Assembly: GCA_963743595.1 (NCBI GenBank)
Contig: CAVURW010000240.1
Span: forward strand, 1 to 26,061
DNA from: CAVURW01 sp963743595
GTDB lineage: Bacteria > Verrucomicrobiota > Verrucomicrobiia > Methylacidiphilales > UBA1321
Reading direction: 5' to 3'
DNA: 26,061 bases
Shown: in pieces, positions 17,023-24,826 of the stretch
Numbering within the stretch: position 1 is the first letter of the stretch
How the letters are laid out: each line of letters begins with the position of its first letter
Notes under the pieces: model-generated
Told to the model about the DNA's origin: nothing
The model's input: the letters and a program-made list of their open reading frames with translations, nothing else
Databases searched by the model: none
Program-made: the position numbers and the translations under genes

Positions 17023-17415
17023 ATGCCTCTGCTGGTCACCATTTTCATCTCGCCAGACCCGATTCAAGCGCTGCCGCCCACCTTCCCCTCCGACGGCAAA
17101 AGTGGCGCGGTGCTCGATTTCTACGGCGTGGTGCGCAAATTTCAAGACGAGACGAGCCTCACAGGGCTGAACTATGAGGCCTATGAAGAAATGGCCCATC
17201 GCCAGTTCCGCCAAATCATCGATTCGCTCCAGAGCCAGCATCCCATTAACGAGATCCACTTGATTCACCGGATCGGATTTGTCCCGGTCGGAGAGCCCTC
17301 GCTCTTCATACGAATCCAGAGCACGCATCGCCAGGAAGGGCTCGTGTTTATGGACAAACTCATCTCCCAAATGAAACAGGACGTGCCCATCTGGAAGCAG
17401 GATCAGCCCGCTTGA
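17023..17415 (+). CDS. moaE: Molybdopterin synthase catalytic subunit MoaE
   Basis: Large subunit of molybdopterin synthase, which with thiocarboxylated MoaD converts precursor Z (cPMP) into molybdopterin. The 130 residues show the family pattern GAVLDFYGVVRKFQDE, LNYEAYEEMA, HRIGFVPVGEPSLFI and a C-terminal VFMDKLISQMKQDVPIWKQ. The last contains the conserved lysines and the PIWK end expected of MoaE. The ATG at 17023 gives the usual start; the frame extends 20 codons further up without homology. moaD and the other moa genes are not nearby. The stop codon overlaps the TTG start proposed for the next gene. Confidence 0.93.
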   Translation: MPLLVTIFISPDPIQALPPTFPSDGKSGAVLDFYGVVRKFQDETSLTGLNYEAYEEMAHRQFRQIIDSLQSQHPINEIHLIHRIGFVPVGEPSLFIRIQSTHRQEGLVFMDKLISQMKQDVPIWKQDQPA

Positions 17416-18092
17416 ACGGTTTGTTTGAAAATGGTTTCGCACGGATTCCGGCTGTTTTAAGCCCGAAACATGTTCTTGAGCTGAAGTGCGCAGTGGAACC
17501 GCTCGGCCCGGCTGCCGGTCATCGCCAACTCATGCAGCGTATCCCAGAAGTCGCTTCACTCGCGACTTCACCGCAGCTGCTAGATTACCTCCGGGCAGCA
17601 CTGGAAGATTCAAATGCCAAGCCGGTGCCTGTGCGCTCGATCCTTTTTGATAAATCGCCTGAGGCAAATTGGCCGGTGGCGTGGCACCAGGACCTGACGA
17701 TCTCAGTTGCACAAAAGGCCGAGATCCCCGGTTACGGCCCGTGGTCCATTAAAGAGGGAGTGCCCCACGTGCAACCGCCCATTTCCGTGCTCGATAACAT
17801 GGTGACAGCTCGACTGCATTTGGACGATTGCGATGAATCGAATGGCGCGCTCCAGGTTATTCCCGGTTCGCACAGACACGGTCGGCTCGATTCCCACGCC
17901 ATCGCGCGGTTTCGCGCAGCCTCTCCTGTAACCCTTTGTACCGCCCGCGCCGGGGATCTCCTGCTCATGCGTCCTTTGATCCTCCACGCCTCAGCCCCGG
18001 CGACACATCCGACCCATCGCCGGATCATTCACATCGAGTACACGCTCGTGGCGTTGCCGGAGCCGCTAATTTGGGCGGAGCACAGTCACTGA
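17412..18092 (+). CDS. Phytanoyl-CoA dioxygenase (PhyH) family protein
   Basis: Predicted Fe(II)/2-oxoglutarate-dependent oxygenase of 226 residues. The opening LFENGFARIPAVLSPKHV matches the common PhyH start. The metal triad appears as H92 and D94 (WHQDLTI) and distal H192 (LHASAPA), with Arg203/204 (HRRIIHIEY) for 2-oxoglutarate. GALQVIPGSHRHGRL (145-159) is the typical core motif. The start is ambiguous. TTG at 17412 overlaps the moaE stop (TTGA), and a second TTG lies at 17421; the first ATG is inside conserved sequence. The overlap implies translational coupling with moaE, although no functional link to molybdopterin is known. The substrate is unknown. Confidence 0.88.
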   Translation: MNGLFENGFARIPAVLSPKHVLELKCAVEPLGPAAGHRQLMQRIPEVASLATSPQLLDYLRAALEDSNAKPVPVRSILFDKSPEANWPVAWHQDLTISVAQKAEIPGYGPWSIKEGVPHVQPPISVLDNMVTARLHLDDCDESNGALQVIPGSHRHGRLDSHAIARFRAASPVTLCTARAGDLLLMRPLILHASAPATHPTHRRIIHIEYTLVALPEPLIWAEHSH

Positions 18093-18097
18093 GCAAA

Positions 18098-18565
18098 TCA
18101 CTTGGTCGGATGGACCGTCGATTCGCCGGAGGCTTGGCGCGCGGGACGGAGCAGGTCCTTCTTCGCCCGGTCCAAGATCCCGTTCACAAATTTACCGGAG
18201 TCTTCCGAGCCGAATTTCTTGGCGACTTCGATTGCCTCATTGATTGAGACAACGGGCGGAATCTCGGGGCGAAAGAGCATTTCGTAGAGGGCGAGCCGGA
18301 GCACGTTGCGATCGACAAGAGCCAGCCGGTCGAAGTCCCAGTTATCGGCTAGCTCACTGATTTTCTTGTCGAGTTGCGGCATGTTTTCGACAACGCCCTT
18401 GATCAGGCCGAGCGCGAATGATTTAACCGCCGGTTTAATCGCTTCGTACGATTCCGTGATGGTCCAAAACGCGAGCAACGCCGATTCAAGCCGATCGTGC
18501 TTCACGAAATCGCTCTGGAAAAGGAATTGCACGGTGAGTTCCCGTGCCTGACGACGTAGGCCCAT
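18098..18565 (-). CDS. nusB: Transcription antitermination factor NusB
   Basis: All-helical RNA-binding protein that with NusE/S10 binds boxA and keeps polymerase elongating through rRNA operons. The 155 residues match NusB throughout: RRQARELTVQFLFQSD at the start, then DWNFDRLALVDRN-type helix (NWDFDRLALVDRNVLRLA), EMLFRPEIPPVVSINEAIEVAKKFGSED in two blocks and the closing FVNGILDR. The C-terminal dozen residues are a non-conserved tail. It starts one base after the ribH stop. The ribH-nusB pairing is classic and supports co-transcription. It converges with the PhyH-like gene, leaving only 5 bp between stops. Confidence 0.96.
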   Translation of the reverse strand: MGLRRQARELTVQFLFQSDFVKHDRLESALLAFWTITESYEAIKPAVKSFALGLIKGVVENMPQLDKKISELADNWDFDRLALVDRNVLRLALYEMLFRPEIPPVVSINEAIEVAKKFGSEDSGKFVNGILDRAKKDLLRPARQASGESTVHPTK

Positions 18566-18566
18566 G

Positions 18567-19013
18567 TTATTTCTCGTCCGGCTCCGAGTTGGTCAATTGC
18601 GGAAGGTCGAGAAGACTGAGCGTGGCGTGAGCGCCTTCGCGGCCACGATTGAGCTTCTTTTTGATGCAGCGATCCCGGGCATCACGCTCGGAAGTCACAC
18701 AGAGCACCTCGTGAATCACGGGCACATCGGTCTCTAGAGCAATCTGCATCAGCGCGTCTGTCACGGCGCGGAGAATCTCCTGGGCGTGATAAGTTTTACC
18801 CTGCCAAACTAAACCGAAGGCGAGCACAGCCGCATACTTTTTGGATTTGGCCAGCCGCTGAACTTGCAGGGGAATTTCAAAAGCGCCGGGCACCCAGACG
18901 ACATGTATGGAATATCCACGCAAAACGTCCTGGGCGTTAATGAGTAGAGCCTCCGTGAACTCGTAGTTGTAACGGCTGACGACTGCAGCAAATGCGGGTA
19001 CGCGGGCGGCCAT
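18567..19013 (-). CDS. ribH: 6,7-dimethyl-8-ribityllumazine synthase RibH, divergent
   Basis: Condenses 5-amino-6-ribitylaminouracil with dihydroxybutanone phosphate in riboflavin biosynthesis. The 148 residues include SRYN (13-16), VPGAFEIPL (41-49), the catalytic histidine in GKTYH (76), Arg114 and LNRGREGAHATL (121-132), all in lumazine-synthase order. It departs from the usual consensus at VWQG (69-72, normally VIRG) and at VPVIHEVL (97-104, normally VPVIFGVL), where His101 replaces an active-site Phe. Activity is likely but these positions line the substrate pocket. Upstream of the ATG is CCCGTTCAACCTT, with no ribosome site. The gene is divergent from the 19125 gene and heads the ribH-nusB operon. 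Confidence 0.9.
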   Translation of the reverse strand: MAARVPAFAAVVSRYNYEFTEALLINAQDVLRGYSIHVVWVPGAFEIPLQVQRLAKSKKYAAVLAFGLVWQGKTYHAQEILRAVTDALMQIALETDVPVIHEVLCVTSERDARDRCIKKKLNRGREGAHATLSLLDLPQLTNSEPDEK

Positions 19014-19090
19014 AAGGTTGAACGGGTAGAGTCTCGTATGAGGATTCAGGAATCAAGAGGAAAGCGGGTCAGGGTCGTGCGATCGAGCAG

Positions 19091-19119
19091 TTTCCAGCTC
19101 GCAAAGGCTGTGGTATAAG
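19091..19119 (+). promoter_or_regulatory. Extended -10 promoter candidate
   Basis: TTTCCA (19091-19096), a 17-bp spacer and TGG followed by TATAAG (19114-19119) match a sigma70 promoter with an extended -10. The predicted start near 19126 falls at or just past the ATG at 19125. That would make the transcript nearly leaderless, or favour the in-frame ATG at 19146. Confidence 0.45.
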
Positions 19120-19124
19120 GGGGA

Positions 19125-20003
19125 ATGAAGAGACGCTGGCCAGAGATGTTTTTTAAGAAGTCGACTGCGACTGGCGATTCTGCGACGAAGGACCGGGCGA
19201 GGACTGCCGAAGAAAAAAAACAGACGCGTGCACTCGTATTTGCCGATCTGCCCGTGCCGAAACCACTTCCAGCGGTGACCTCGCCCCCGATGTCAGAACA
19301 GACACGGATTCCCATCTCCGCACCAGGTGAGCCCCGAGCCGCGATGGTCCGCACGCCCGATGTCGTCCCGGCTACTGAGGCGACTCCTGCGATTCCTACT
19401 ACGAGCGAGGCTCCGCGCGCAATTCCGATACTTGCGGCGACACCCACTCCAATCATTCCCGAACCGGCCACGCAACCGCCCACTCCTCTGAAACCCGAGG
19501 TTTCCATGGCCGCTGTCTCTCGCGGTGTCGGTGAACCCAGACGCGATAGCGGTCGACAGGTGAGCCTCGCTGAGGTGGCGAAAATTCCGCCAACGATGAC
19601 GTCTCGTGAATTTATTCTCACTAGCGGCGAGCGATTTACTGGCGTGATGATTTCTGCGAATGACCAGGAATGGTTGATCGAGAGCGAATCGATCGGGCGT
19701 GTCAAAATCAATCGCTCCGTGTTGGCGGAAGGTCGCATTCGTAAATTGATGTTGCTCAACGGAGATCGCGTCGCCGGAGAGGTGCTTGCCGAAACAGGCG
19801 AAGCGATTTATTTGCGCCACGTGAGCCTGGGAGCTGTGATGGTTCCCACCGCCCACGTCTGCTCAAATATGGCCGAGTTGTCCCTGAAAGACGGTGAATT
19901 GCTTGGCGAAATTGTAACGGAAGATCCCCAAAAGCTGGAACTGCGTAGCGCCGGCATCGGCCGGGTCAACGTTCCGATGAGCGCGGTGAGCCGTAGAAAA
20001 TGA
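19125..20003 (+). CDS. Pro-rich protein with three C-terminal beta-type repeats
   Basis: A 292-residue protein with no recognised family. Residues 1-35 are basic. Residues 40-130 are a Pro/Ala/Thr-rich linker. Residues 161-290 contain three repeats of about 42 residues with the pattern L-x2-G-(D/E)-x3-G-x-(V/I), then a strand, then G-x-V-x-(V/I): EFILTSGERFTGVMI, KLMLLNGDRVAGEVL and ELSLKDGELLGEIV. The repeats look like small SH3- or Sm-like barrels. A beta-repeat adaptor is a reasonable inference, with no catalytic residues seen. AAGGGGGA sits just before the ATG at 19125; the ATG at 19146 (MFFKKS) is an alternative. There is no signal peptide, and the position is divergent from ribH. Confidence 0.8.
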   Translation: MKRRWPEMFFKKSTATGDSATKDRARTAEEKKQTRALVFADLPVPKPLPAVTSPPMSEQTRIPISAPGEPRAAMVRTPDVVPATEATPAIPTTSEAPRAIPILAATPTPIIPEPATQPPTPLKPEVSMAAVSRGVGEPRRDSGRQVSLAEVAKIPPTMTSREFILTSGERFTGVMISANDQEWLIESESIGRVKINRSVLAEGRIRKLMLLNGDRVAGEVLAETGEAIYLRHVSLGAVMVPTAHVCSNMAELSLKDGELLGEIVTEDPQKLELRSAGIGRVNVPMSAVSRRK

Positions 20004-20015
20004 GAGAGGTACGGG

Positions 20016-20137
20016 CTCGCAAAGCGGGGTGATTCGTGAGGATGAACCGCGCTTAGTGCAAATTGTTCACTCTCAACGTGTTTCCATGTCGACCTTGTGG
20101 AGACATCAGTAAATATCAGAACGGGAGGCTACTGATT
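20016..20137 (+). repeat. Left arm of the fold-back element
   Basis: It begins with CTCGCAAAGC, contains GGATGAACCGC (20040-20050) and ends with ACTGATT. It holds ATCAG at 20105 and 20115 and its complement CTGAT at 20132, so its inner end can also fold on itself. Confidence 0.8.
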
Positions 20138-20286
20138 ACCGTTCCGTTGGAACTCTAACCCCTACGGTGATGTACCCGGCACTTCGGACGGCATATCAGC
20201 CGCCCTCATACCAGGCTTTTATACGGATCGCGCCTTTGGCGCTCAATTGAATCGACCTCAACTGGTTCAAGAAGAGCCTGCCGAGG

Positions 20287-20410
20287 AATCAGTAAGCCTC
20301 CCGTTCTGATTTTTACTGATTTCTCGACAAGCTCGAAATGGATACCTTGTTGATAGTGAGGAGGTTACAGTGATGGCGGTTCATCCCCGGTGATCACGAC
20401 GCTTTGTGAG
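20287..20410 (-). repeat. Right arm of the fold-back element
   Basis: This is the reverse-complement partner of 20016-20137. Its inner end, AATCAGTAA (20287-20295) and TTACTGATT (20313-20321), is a perfect 9-bp inverted repeat. CTGAT recurs at 20306 and 20316 with a 10-bp period, which could present protein-binding sites on one face of the helix. Confidence 0.8.
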
Positions 20411-20432
20411 GTCGGCGTCGGCGTTTTGTCGT

Positions 20433-20455
20433 ACTGCAGCAAAGCAGTGATTTTA
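20433..20455 (+). terminator. Possible terminator after the fold-back element
   Basis: ACTGC and GCAGT form a 5-bp stem with loop AGCAAA, followed by GATTTTAA. The stem is short and the T-run brief, but the position, just outside the right arm, would suit the end of a transcript reading through the element on the plus strand. Confidence 0.3.
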
Positions 20456-20519
20456 ATTCACCTGCATGTATAGCTTTGGCATTAAAATCGCTCATGTGGT
20501 TCGAAAAAAAACGGATCAC

Positions 20520-21311
20520 ATGAAACACTTTGAGAACATTTCTGAAATACTAGGACGGGAACTGACAGTTCGTGATGAGTTTTTTACAGAGGTGTCTGGA
20601 TATTTGCACGAGCGCGGCATCCGCAAGACCGTCGCCGAAGGGGTGGCGAAAACGCTGCTGGCCAAGATGTGGGAACATCCAGATCAGGTGACGGACGTGC
20701 CGCACTTTCTCCGAAATGCGCATCATGTGGTCAAGTGCATAGAAACCTGCCTGAAGCAGAACGCCGAGATGGAATTCTTCGAGGCCGACTGGAAGACCGT
20801 GCGTGTTCGCGATCTCGTCAATGCGGCGGCGACGAAGGTCTCTAGCGACTACTTAACTCGTCTCACGATCCAAGACTTAAGCGAGGCGCACCTCCCTGTC
20901 TCGGAGCGTTGGCACGACGAGAGCCTGACAGCAACTTTAGCCATTCTGCCGACTGTCCACGCGTTCGAACACGTGGTGCGCGGTTTGGCGCTTCATGGGA
21001 TGAGCCACCTGGATGCCTGGGACCTAGCGCTGGATCTCGATCTCGCAGTGCCGAAAGCGCGGAGACTGATGCATGATCGACACGCGTCTGGCACCAATGA
21101 ATTGATTCTTCCCTGTGTGACGCACCTCGTGGAAATGATCCAAGCCAAGCGCGAAGACCTCAGCCGGAAAACCGTCGAGTTGAAAGTATGGGCGGCGACC
21201 TTGCCAAGCTTGGCCGCTCTCGCCGATAGCGGAAAAACCGAAATCGTTTCCGCTTCCGTGCCCGACGCGATCCTCAGTGGCGGACGGCTTTTCGATACGA
21301 CCGTGGCTTGA
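20520..21311 (+). CDS. Divergent ECF-sigma-like regulator (tentative)
   Basis: A 263-residue protein. A region resembling sigma region 2 lies at about 36-80 (VAEGVAKTLLAKMWEHPD, then VPHFLRNAHHVVKCIE), close to the usual pattern of a paired helix with a conserved Trp and a following basic helix. A region resembling sigma region 4 is at about 136-188, LTATLAILPTVHAFEHVVRG followed by a helix-turn-helix-like LDAWDLALDLDLAVPKARRL. The arginines usual for -35 contact are sparse. About 70 residues (195-263) form an extra C-terminal helical tail. The ATG at 20520 follows an A-rich tract and GGATC; the frame could begin at 20466. It may be a degenerate sigma factor or only a helical protein with this pattern. 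No anti-sigma gene is adjacent; the fold-back element lies upstream. Confidence 0.6.
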   Translation: MKHFENISEILGRELTVRDEFFTEVSGYLHERGIRKTVAEGVAKTLLAKMWEHPDQVTDVPHFLRNAHHVVKCIETCLKQNAEMEFFEADWKTVRVRDLVNAAATKVSSDYLTRLTIQDLSEAHLPVSERWHDESLTATLAILPTVHAFEHVVRGLALHGMSHLDAWDLALDLDLAVPKARRLMHDRHASGTNELILPCVTHLVEMIQAKREDLSRKTVELKVWAATLPSLAALADSGKTEIVSASVPDAILSGGRLFDTTVA

Positions 21312-21319
21312 AATTCAAC

Positions 21320-21877
21320 CTACCGCATGATACGCGGACGCGAGCTCGGGATCAGTGTGCTTTCGCGCTGAGCAGGTCCGATCGGGCGGAAATTGTGAAT
21401 GGCAAAGTGGACGTCGCGACCTTTCTTGAACTCGTACGTATCGAGTGACACGAAATAGATCGGGAAATTCATCTCAATAAAGGACTCCGCGAAACGAGCC
21501 TCTTCACCGGTGAACATGCTATCGAAAACGGCGTAGTGTTGCTTTTCAGAGCGATTGTAGAGCGTCTCCAAGACCTGACGCGCTTCCACGTAGATATCGA
21601 TCTTCGAGGGAATTTCGAAACTTTCCGGCGCTTTCAGGCTCCGCCACAGCAGGCCGCCCTTGGTGATTGGGTTCGGTTGCCAGTAACACTTTACGGTGTT
21701 GTCTGGGCCTTTCAGGATGTAGAAATCTTTACCGTGAATCTGAATCGGCGTGATCCAATCGACACACGCATCCACCGCCTCGTTGTGCAGAGGATCTTCG
21801 CTGCCAGGCCACGAATCCATTACGTCCAGAGAGCAGAGAATGAGGGGACCACCCAATGTGGCGAAAGAATCTGGCAT
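21320..21877 (-). CDS. Hypothetical protein downstream of the HpnN-like transporter
   Basis: A 185-residue protein of unknown function. No signal peptide or membrane segment is visible. Landmarks are MPDSFATLGGPLILCSLDVM at the start, a Trp/Lys-rich middle (HGKDFYILKGPDNTVKCYWQ), EARQVLETLYN and a closing FKKGRDVHFAIHNFRPIGPA. It looks like a compact alpha/beta protein. The ATG at 21877 begins 4 bp after the transporter stop; the frame continues to 21928 inside that gene. The tight spacing makes co-transcription with the transporter likely. Confidence 0.75.
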   Translation of the reverse strand: MPDSFATLGGPLILCSLDVMDSWPGSEDPLHNEAVDACVDWITPIQIHGKDFYILKGPDNTVKCYWQPNPITKGGLLWRSLKAPESFEIPSKIDIYVEARQVLETLYNRSEKQHYAVFDSMFTGEEARFAESFIEMNFPIYFVSLDTYEFKKGRDVHFAIHNFRPIGPAQRESTLIPSSRPRIMR

Positions 21878-21881
21878 AGTT

Positions 21882-24716
21882 TTAACTGTTAGGACTTTTA
21901 ACGGGTCGTTTATCGGGTAGCAAGACAAGGATTTGCGGCAAGATTAAAATGCTCGTCACCAAGCCGATGGCGATGCCGAGCGACATCAGCACGCCGATGG
22001 AATGAACGCCGCGGAATTGCGCGATGAGCAGTGAGACGAATCCGAAGAACGAGGTCAGCGCCGACATGATGATCGCTTTACCCGTGCTGGCAGAGAAAAT
22101 CCGCATTTCGCCGTCTTCCCGGAACCGATCCACGATGTAAATGCCGAACGCTACATCGATTCCGATAATGAGCGGCAACGTCACAATATTGGCAGGATTG
22201 AATTCGATCCCGACGAGGACCATTAATCCTGTTCTCCACAAAACGGCTAAAACAAGAGGCGTCACGGTGAGGATGAGATATTTGAAGCTCTGGAAGTGAA
22301 GCAAGATCAAAACCAGAATCGCGACAAATGCCCAACCGGCCGCTTTTAGATAGCTCTCAATGAGCAGGTCCGTGGCGTAGTAATTCAAGACTGGCGTGCC
22401 GGTGGCATGGTTCGCCACCTTGATGATTGAGTCGACAAATTCCTTGTCCGGGGCCGCCTCCCAAAGATCTTTCTTGCCGTAGACCTGCAGAAGAATCTTA
22501 CCGGTCTTGCCGACAAAGAGCTTTTTCAAGGCTTCCGGAACATCATCCAGATTCGGCGCGCGATCATCCAATTGTGTCTTCAAGAAATCGACGTTCTTTT
22601 GCAACTGCGTAAACGCGCCGCCCTGGTGACTGGGGCTGAAGCGTTGAACCAATGTCGTGTCATCCGCAGAGAGCGCTTTCTTCAGTCGAGCCAGCGCAGG
22701 AACCATCGTCGAGAACGCTGTATCGGCTTGCCTGGCCACGCTGGAGATGTTCCGCGCGCCATGCGCCTGTTTTTGGCCCTCCGTCGCCTTATCGAGAAGG
22801 CTGGCTACGTCCTTTCGCGCTTTACCGAGATCGATGGGTGCCTTTGAGGCTGGCGCAAAGTTAAGCGATTTAGCTGCCGTGACGATGCGTTTCACCACGG
22901 GCAGTTTCGTATCGCCATCGCTAGGCAGAATTTCGAGAACAGAGTCCACTTTCGAGACCACCGGAAGGGCTTTGAGCTTGTCAGTCAGTTCTTTGGCCTG
23001 ATCGAGATTATCGACGACTACCGACGCGTAAATGGTGGAAGTCTCGGATTCCTTGCCATTCACATCGACCTTGGTCGCGTCCATCAGCTGCTGAAGCACC
23101 TTTACCGAGGGAGCGGAGGCACTCTGAAGATGGAGCAAATTATAATCAAACCGGAGATGGCTCAGGCTCAAAATTGAGGCTACCGAAAGGATGACCGATC
23201 CAACGACCCAGATCCACGGGTAACGAACCAGATCTTTATCCCACGTCTTTAAAAAACGCCACGCCAATTGTGACGAGCTATTTTTAAGCGTTTCCGGCCA
23301 CCCATTGCGATCTCGCAAATAGAAGAGTGCGGGCAGGAGAATGAGGCTGCCCAGCATGCACAGAATCATGCTGGCACCCGCCGTGCTGCCAAGTTGCGAG
23401 AGCCCGATAAAATCGCTCAGGCAAAGCGTGAAAAACGCGGCTGCTGTGGTGCTGCCACCGGTGATGATCGCGATTCCCGTGTGCTCCAGCGCTTGCCGGA
23501 TCGCATCCCGCACGGTCTGCCCACGGCTGAGCTCTTCTTCGTAACGCCCCAGGATCTGGATGCCGAAATCGATTCCGATCCCGAGGACCATGGGAATCAC
23601 CGCCACCGAAAGAATGTTAAACGGTCCCACCACCGCGAGTGAAAAACCGAGCGACCAGAGCACCGCGACAATGAGCGAAAAGAACGTGAGCGCCGGGCGC
23701 AGCATCGTTTTGTAGCTCAGGAAAAAGAGGCCGAGAATGAGCAGAAGCGTTAGGACCGCCGCGTGAGTCGTGTCGTTTTGCGCGTCGGTAATCTGATCGA
23801 GATCAAGCGCCGGCTCACCCGTGAGTTGAATCGAAGCACCGGGATTTGCCTTTTCCATCTCCAGAAAATGGGCGCGAATAGTCCGCACCGTGTTCGCATA
23901 CGGTGTGTCGCCGCCTTTCTCGTGCTCTCCGGGGTAAGCCGTCACCAGAAGCGCACCATTAGCCAGGGAAAAATACTCTTTATCCCGCAATTGCGTGTCC
24001 ACATCCAGGTTCTCCTCGGAATCGAGATCCGACGAATCCGTAGAATTATCGGCAGGCTTATTGTTGTCCGGGGTCTTGGCTGGCTCGGTCGAATTGGCCC
24101 CCTCAGCTTGGGCGGAGGCTTTATTGAGTACCGAGACGAACTGCTTAACGAACGGCAAAAAGTCTTTCCAATTTCCGCTCTCCTGCAGGTAACCGGAATT
24201 AAACTTGTCATTGGCCTGTTTCAGAATGGAATTCAGGTCGAGCAAGATTTGCCCGGAGTTCGTATCGCTGCCACGAGCCGCTTTCACTTCCGCTTCCACG
24301 CGATCGGCGATTTTGTTCAGCTCCGGCAGATCGCGGGTGAAGAGCAGGCGCGGCTTAATCGACGAGTAATCGATCCGCGCGATGACGTTAGAGACTTGCG
24401 GCGTCAACGTCTGCAAATAGGCCCCGACTTCGTCGGCCAAGCGCCGTTTGGTTTCGGTATCCTTGGCTTGTATCAAGACAAGAAAACGGGCGTCGCTGCC
24501 AAATTCCGTGGTCAGGTGATTGAAGTCCTGCTTCTGCGGATAGGCGTCGCTGAGGAGATCGCTCGTATCGTTGACCACGTCAAATCGGGTGGCGATCATG
24601 TAGAGGCCCAGCCCTGCCATAAGGATGGAAATGGTTACGATGGTGCCCGGCGCGCTACAGACAAGAAAGGCTGTAGCGGTCATCAGTCGCTGCAGCAGGC
24701 GATGAAATAGAGACAT
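21882..24716 (-). CDS. RND/MMPL-family transporter, HpnN-like
   Basis: A 944-residue inner-membrane exporter of the RND superfamily, closest in layout to HpnN, which moves hopanoids to the outer membrane in hopanoid producers. It has 12 predicted membrane segments in two halves: TM1 near 24-42, a large periplasmic loop (about 45-315) with the HpnN-like start FDVVNDTSDLLSDAYPQKQD, TM2-6 at about 318-460, TM7 near 490, a second loop, and TM8-12 from about 794. RND signature segments are GIGIDFGIQILGRYEEE and GIDVAFGIYIVDRFRED. An acidic Asn/Ser/Asp linker lies near 205-240. No squalene-hopene or hpn genes are present, so the lipid substrate is inferred only. The ATG follows TTTTTACCCCC, with no ribosome site. 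Confidence 0.88.
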   Translation of the reverse strand: MSLFHRLLQRLMTATAFLVCSAPGTIVTISILMAGLGLYMIATRFDVVNDTSDLLSDAYPQKQDFNHLTTEFGSDARFLVLIQAKDTETKRRLADEVGAYLQTLTPQVSNVIARIDYSSIKPRLLFTRDLPELNKIADRVEAEVKAARGSDTNSGQILLDLNSILKQANDKFNSGYLQESGNWKDFLPFVKQFVSVLNKASAQAEGANSTEPAKTPDNNKPADNSTDSSDLDSEENLDVDTQLRDKEYFSLANGALLVTAYPGEHEKGGDTPYANTVRTIRAHFLEMEKANPGASIQLTGEPALDLDQITDAQNDTTHAAVLTLLLILGLFFLSYKTMLRPALTFFSLIVAVLWSLGFSLAVVGPFNILSVAVIPMVLGIGIDFGIQILGRYEEELSRGQTVRDAIRQALEHTGIAIITGGSTTAAAFFTLCLSDFIGLSQLGSTAGASMILCMLGSLILLPALFYLRDRNGWPETLKNSSSQLAWRFLKTWDKDLVRYPWIWVVGSVILSVASILSLSHLRFDYNLLHLQSASAPSVKVLQQLMDATKVDVNGKESETSTIYASVVVDNLDQAKELTDKLKALPVVSKVDSVLEILPSDGDTKLPVVKRIVTAAKSLNFAPASKAPIDLGKARKDVASLLDKATEGQKQAHGARNISSVARQADTAFSTMVPALARLKKALSADDTTLVQRFSPSHQGGAFTQLQKNVDFLKTQLDDRAPNLDDVPEALKKLFVGKTGKILLQVYGKKDLWEAAPDKEFVDSIIKVANHATGTPVLNYYATDLLIESYLKAAGWAFVAILVLILLHFQSFKYLILTVTPLVLAVLWRTGLMVLVGIEFNPANIVTLPLIIGIDVAFGIYIVDRFREDGEMRIFSASTGKAIIMSALTSFFGFVSLLIAQFRGVHSIGVLMSLGIAIGLVTSILILPQILVLLPDKRPVKSPNS

Positions 24717-24826
24717 GGGGGTAAAAACGTAAGTCGGGAATTAAGACGGACTTCGTTTCTGAAAGCAATCTTTAAGAAGCGAGTGCGCCACACTCTAATT
24801 AACAGATTGAATTCGCCGCTCCGCTG

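Larger units (their letters stand above)
20016..20410. repeat. 395-bp imperfect inverted-repeat (fold-back) element
   Basis: The non-coding stretch between the stop at 20003 and the next gene is one large inverted repeat: a left arm of 122 bp, a 149-bp unique centre (20138-20286) and a right arm of 124 bp. My hand alignment of the left arm with the reverse complement of the right gives about 96 identical of 124 columns. The inner 50 bp of the arms are the most similar (one indel, few substitutions). The core ATCAGAACGGGAGGCT is identical in both. The centre has its own hairpins, such as GCGCC-TTT-GGCGC (about 20230-20242). There is no ORF and no visible target-site duplication. It could be a MITE-like element, a large structured RNA, or an old inverted duplication. 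Confidence 0.85.

Noticed and set aside
16936..17442. N-terminal extension of the transglutaminase-like frame (about 169 codons)
   Set aside because: It is antisense to moaE, and the recognisable family N-terminus begins at 16935.
23763..24710. 315-codon plus-strand frame
   Set aside because: It is antisense to the HpnN-like transporter and Arg/Ile-rich without recognisable domains.
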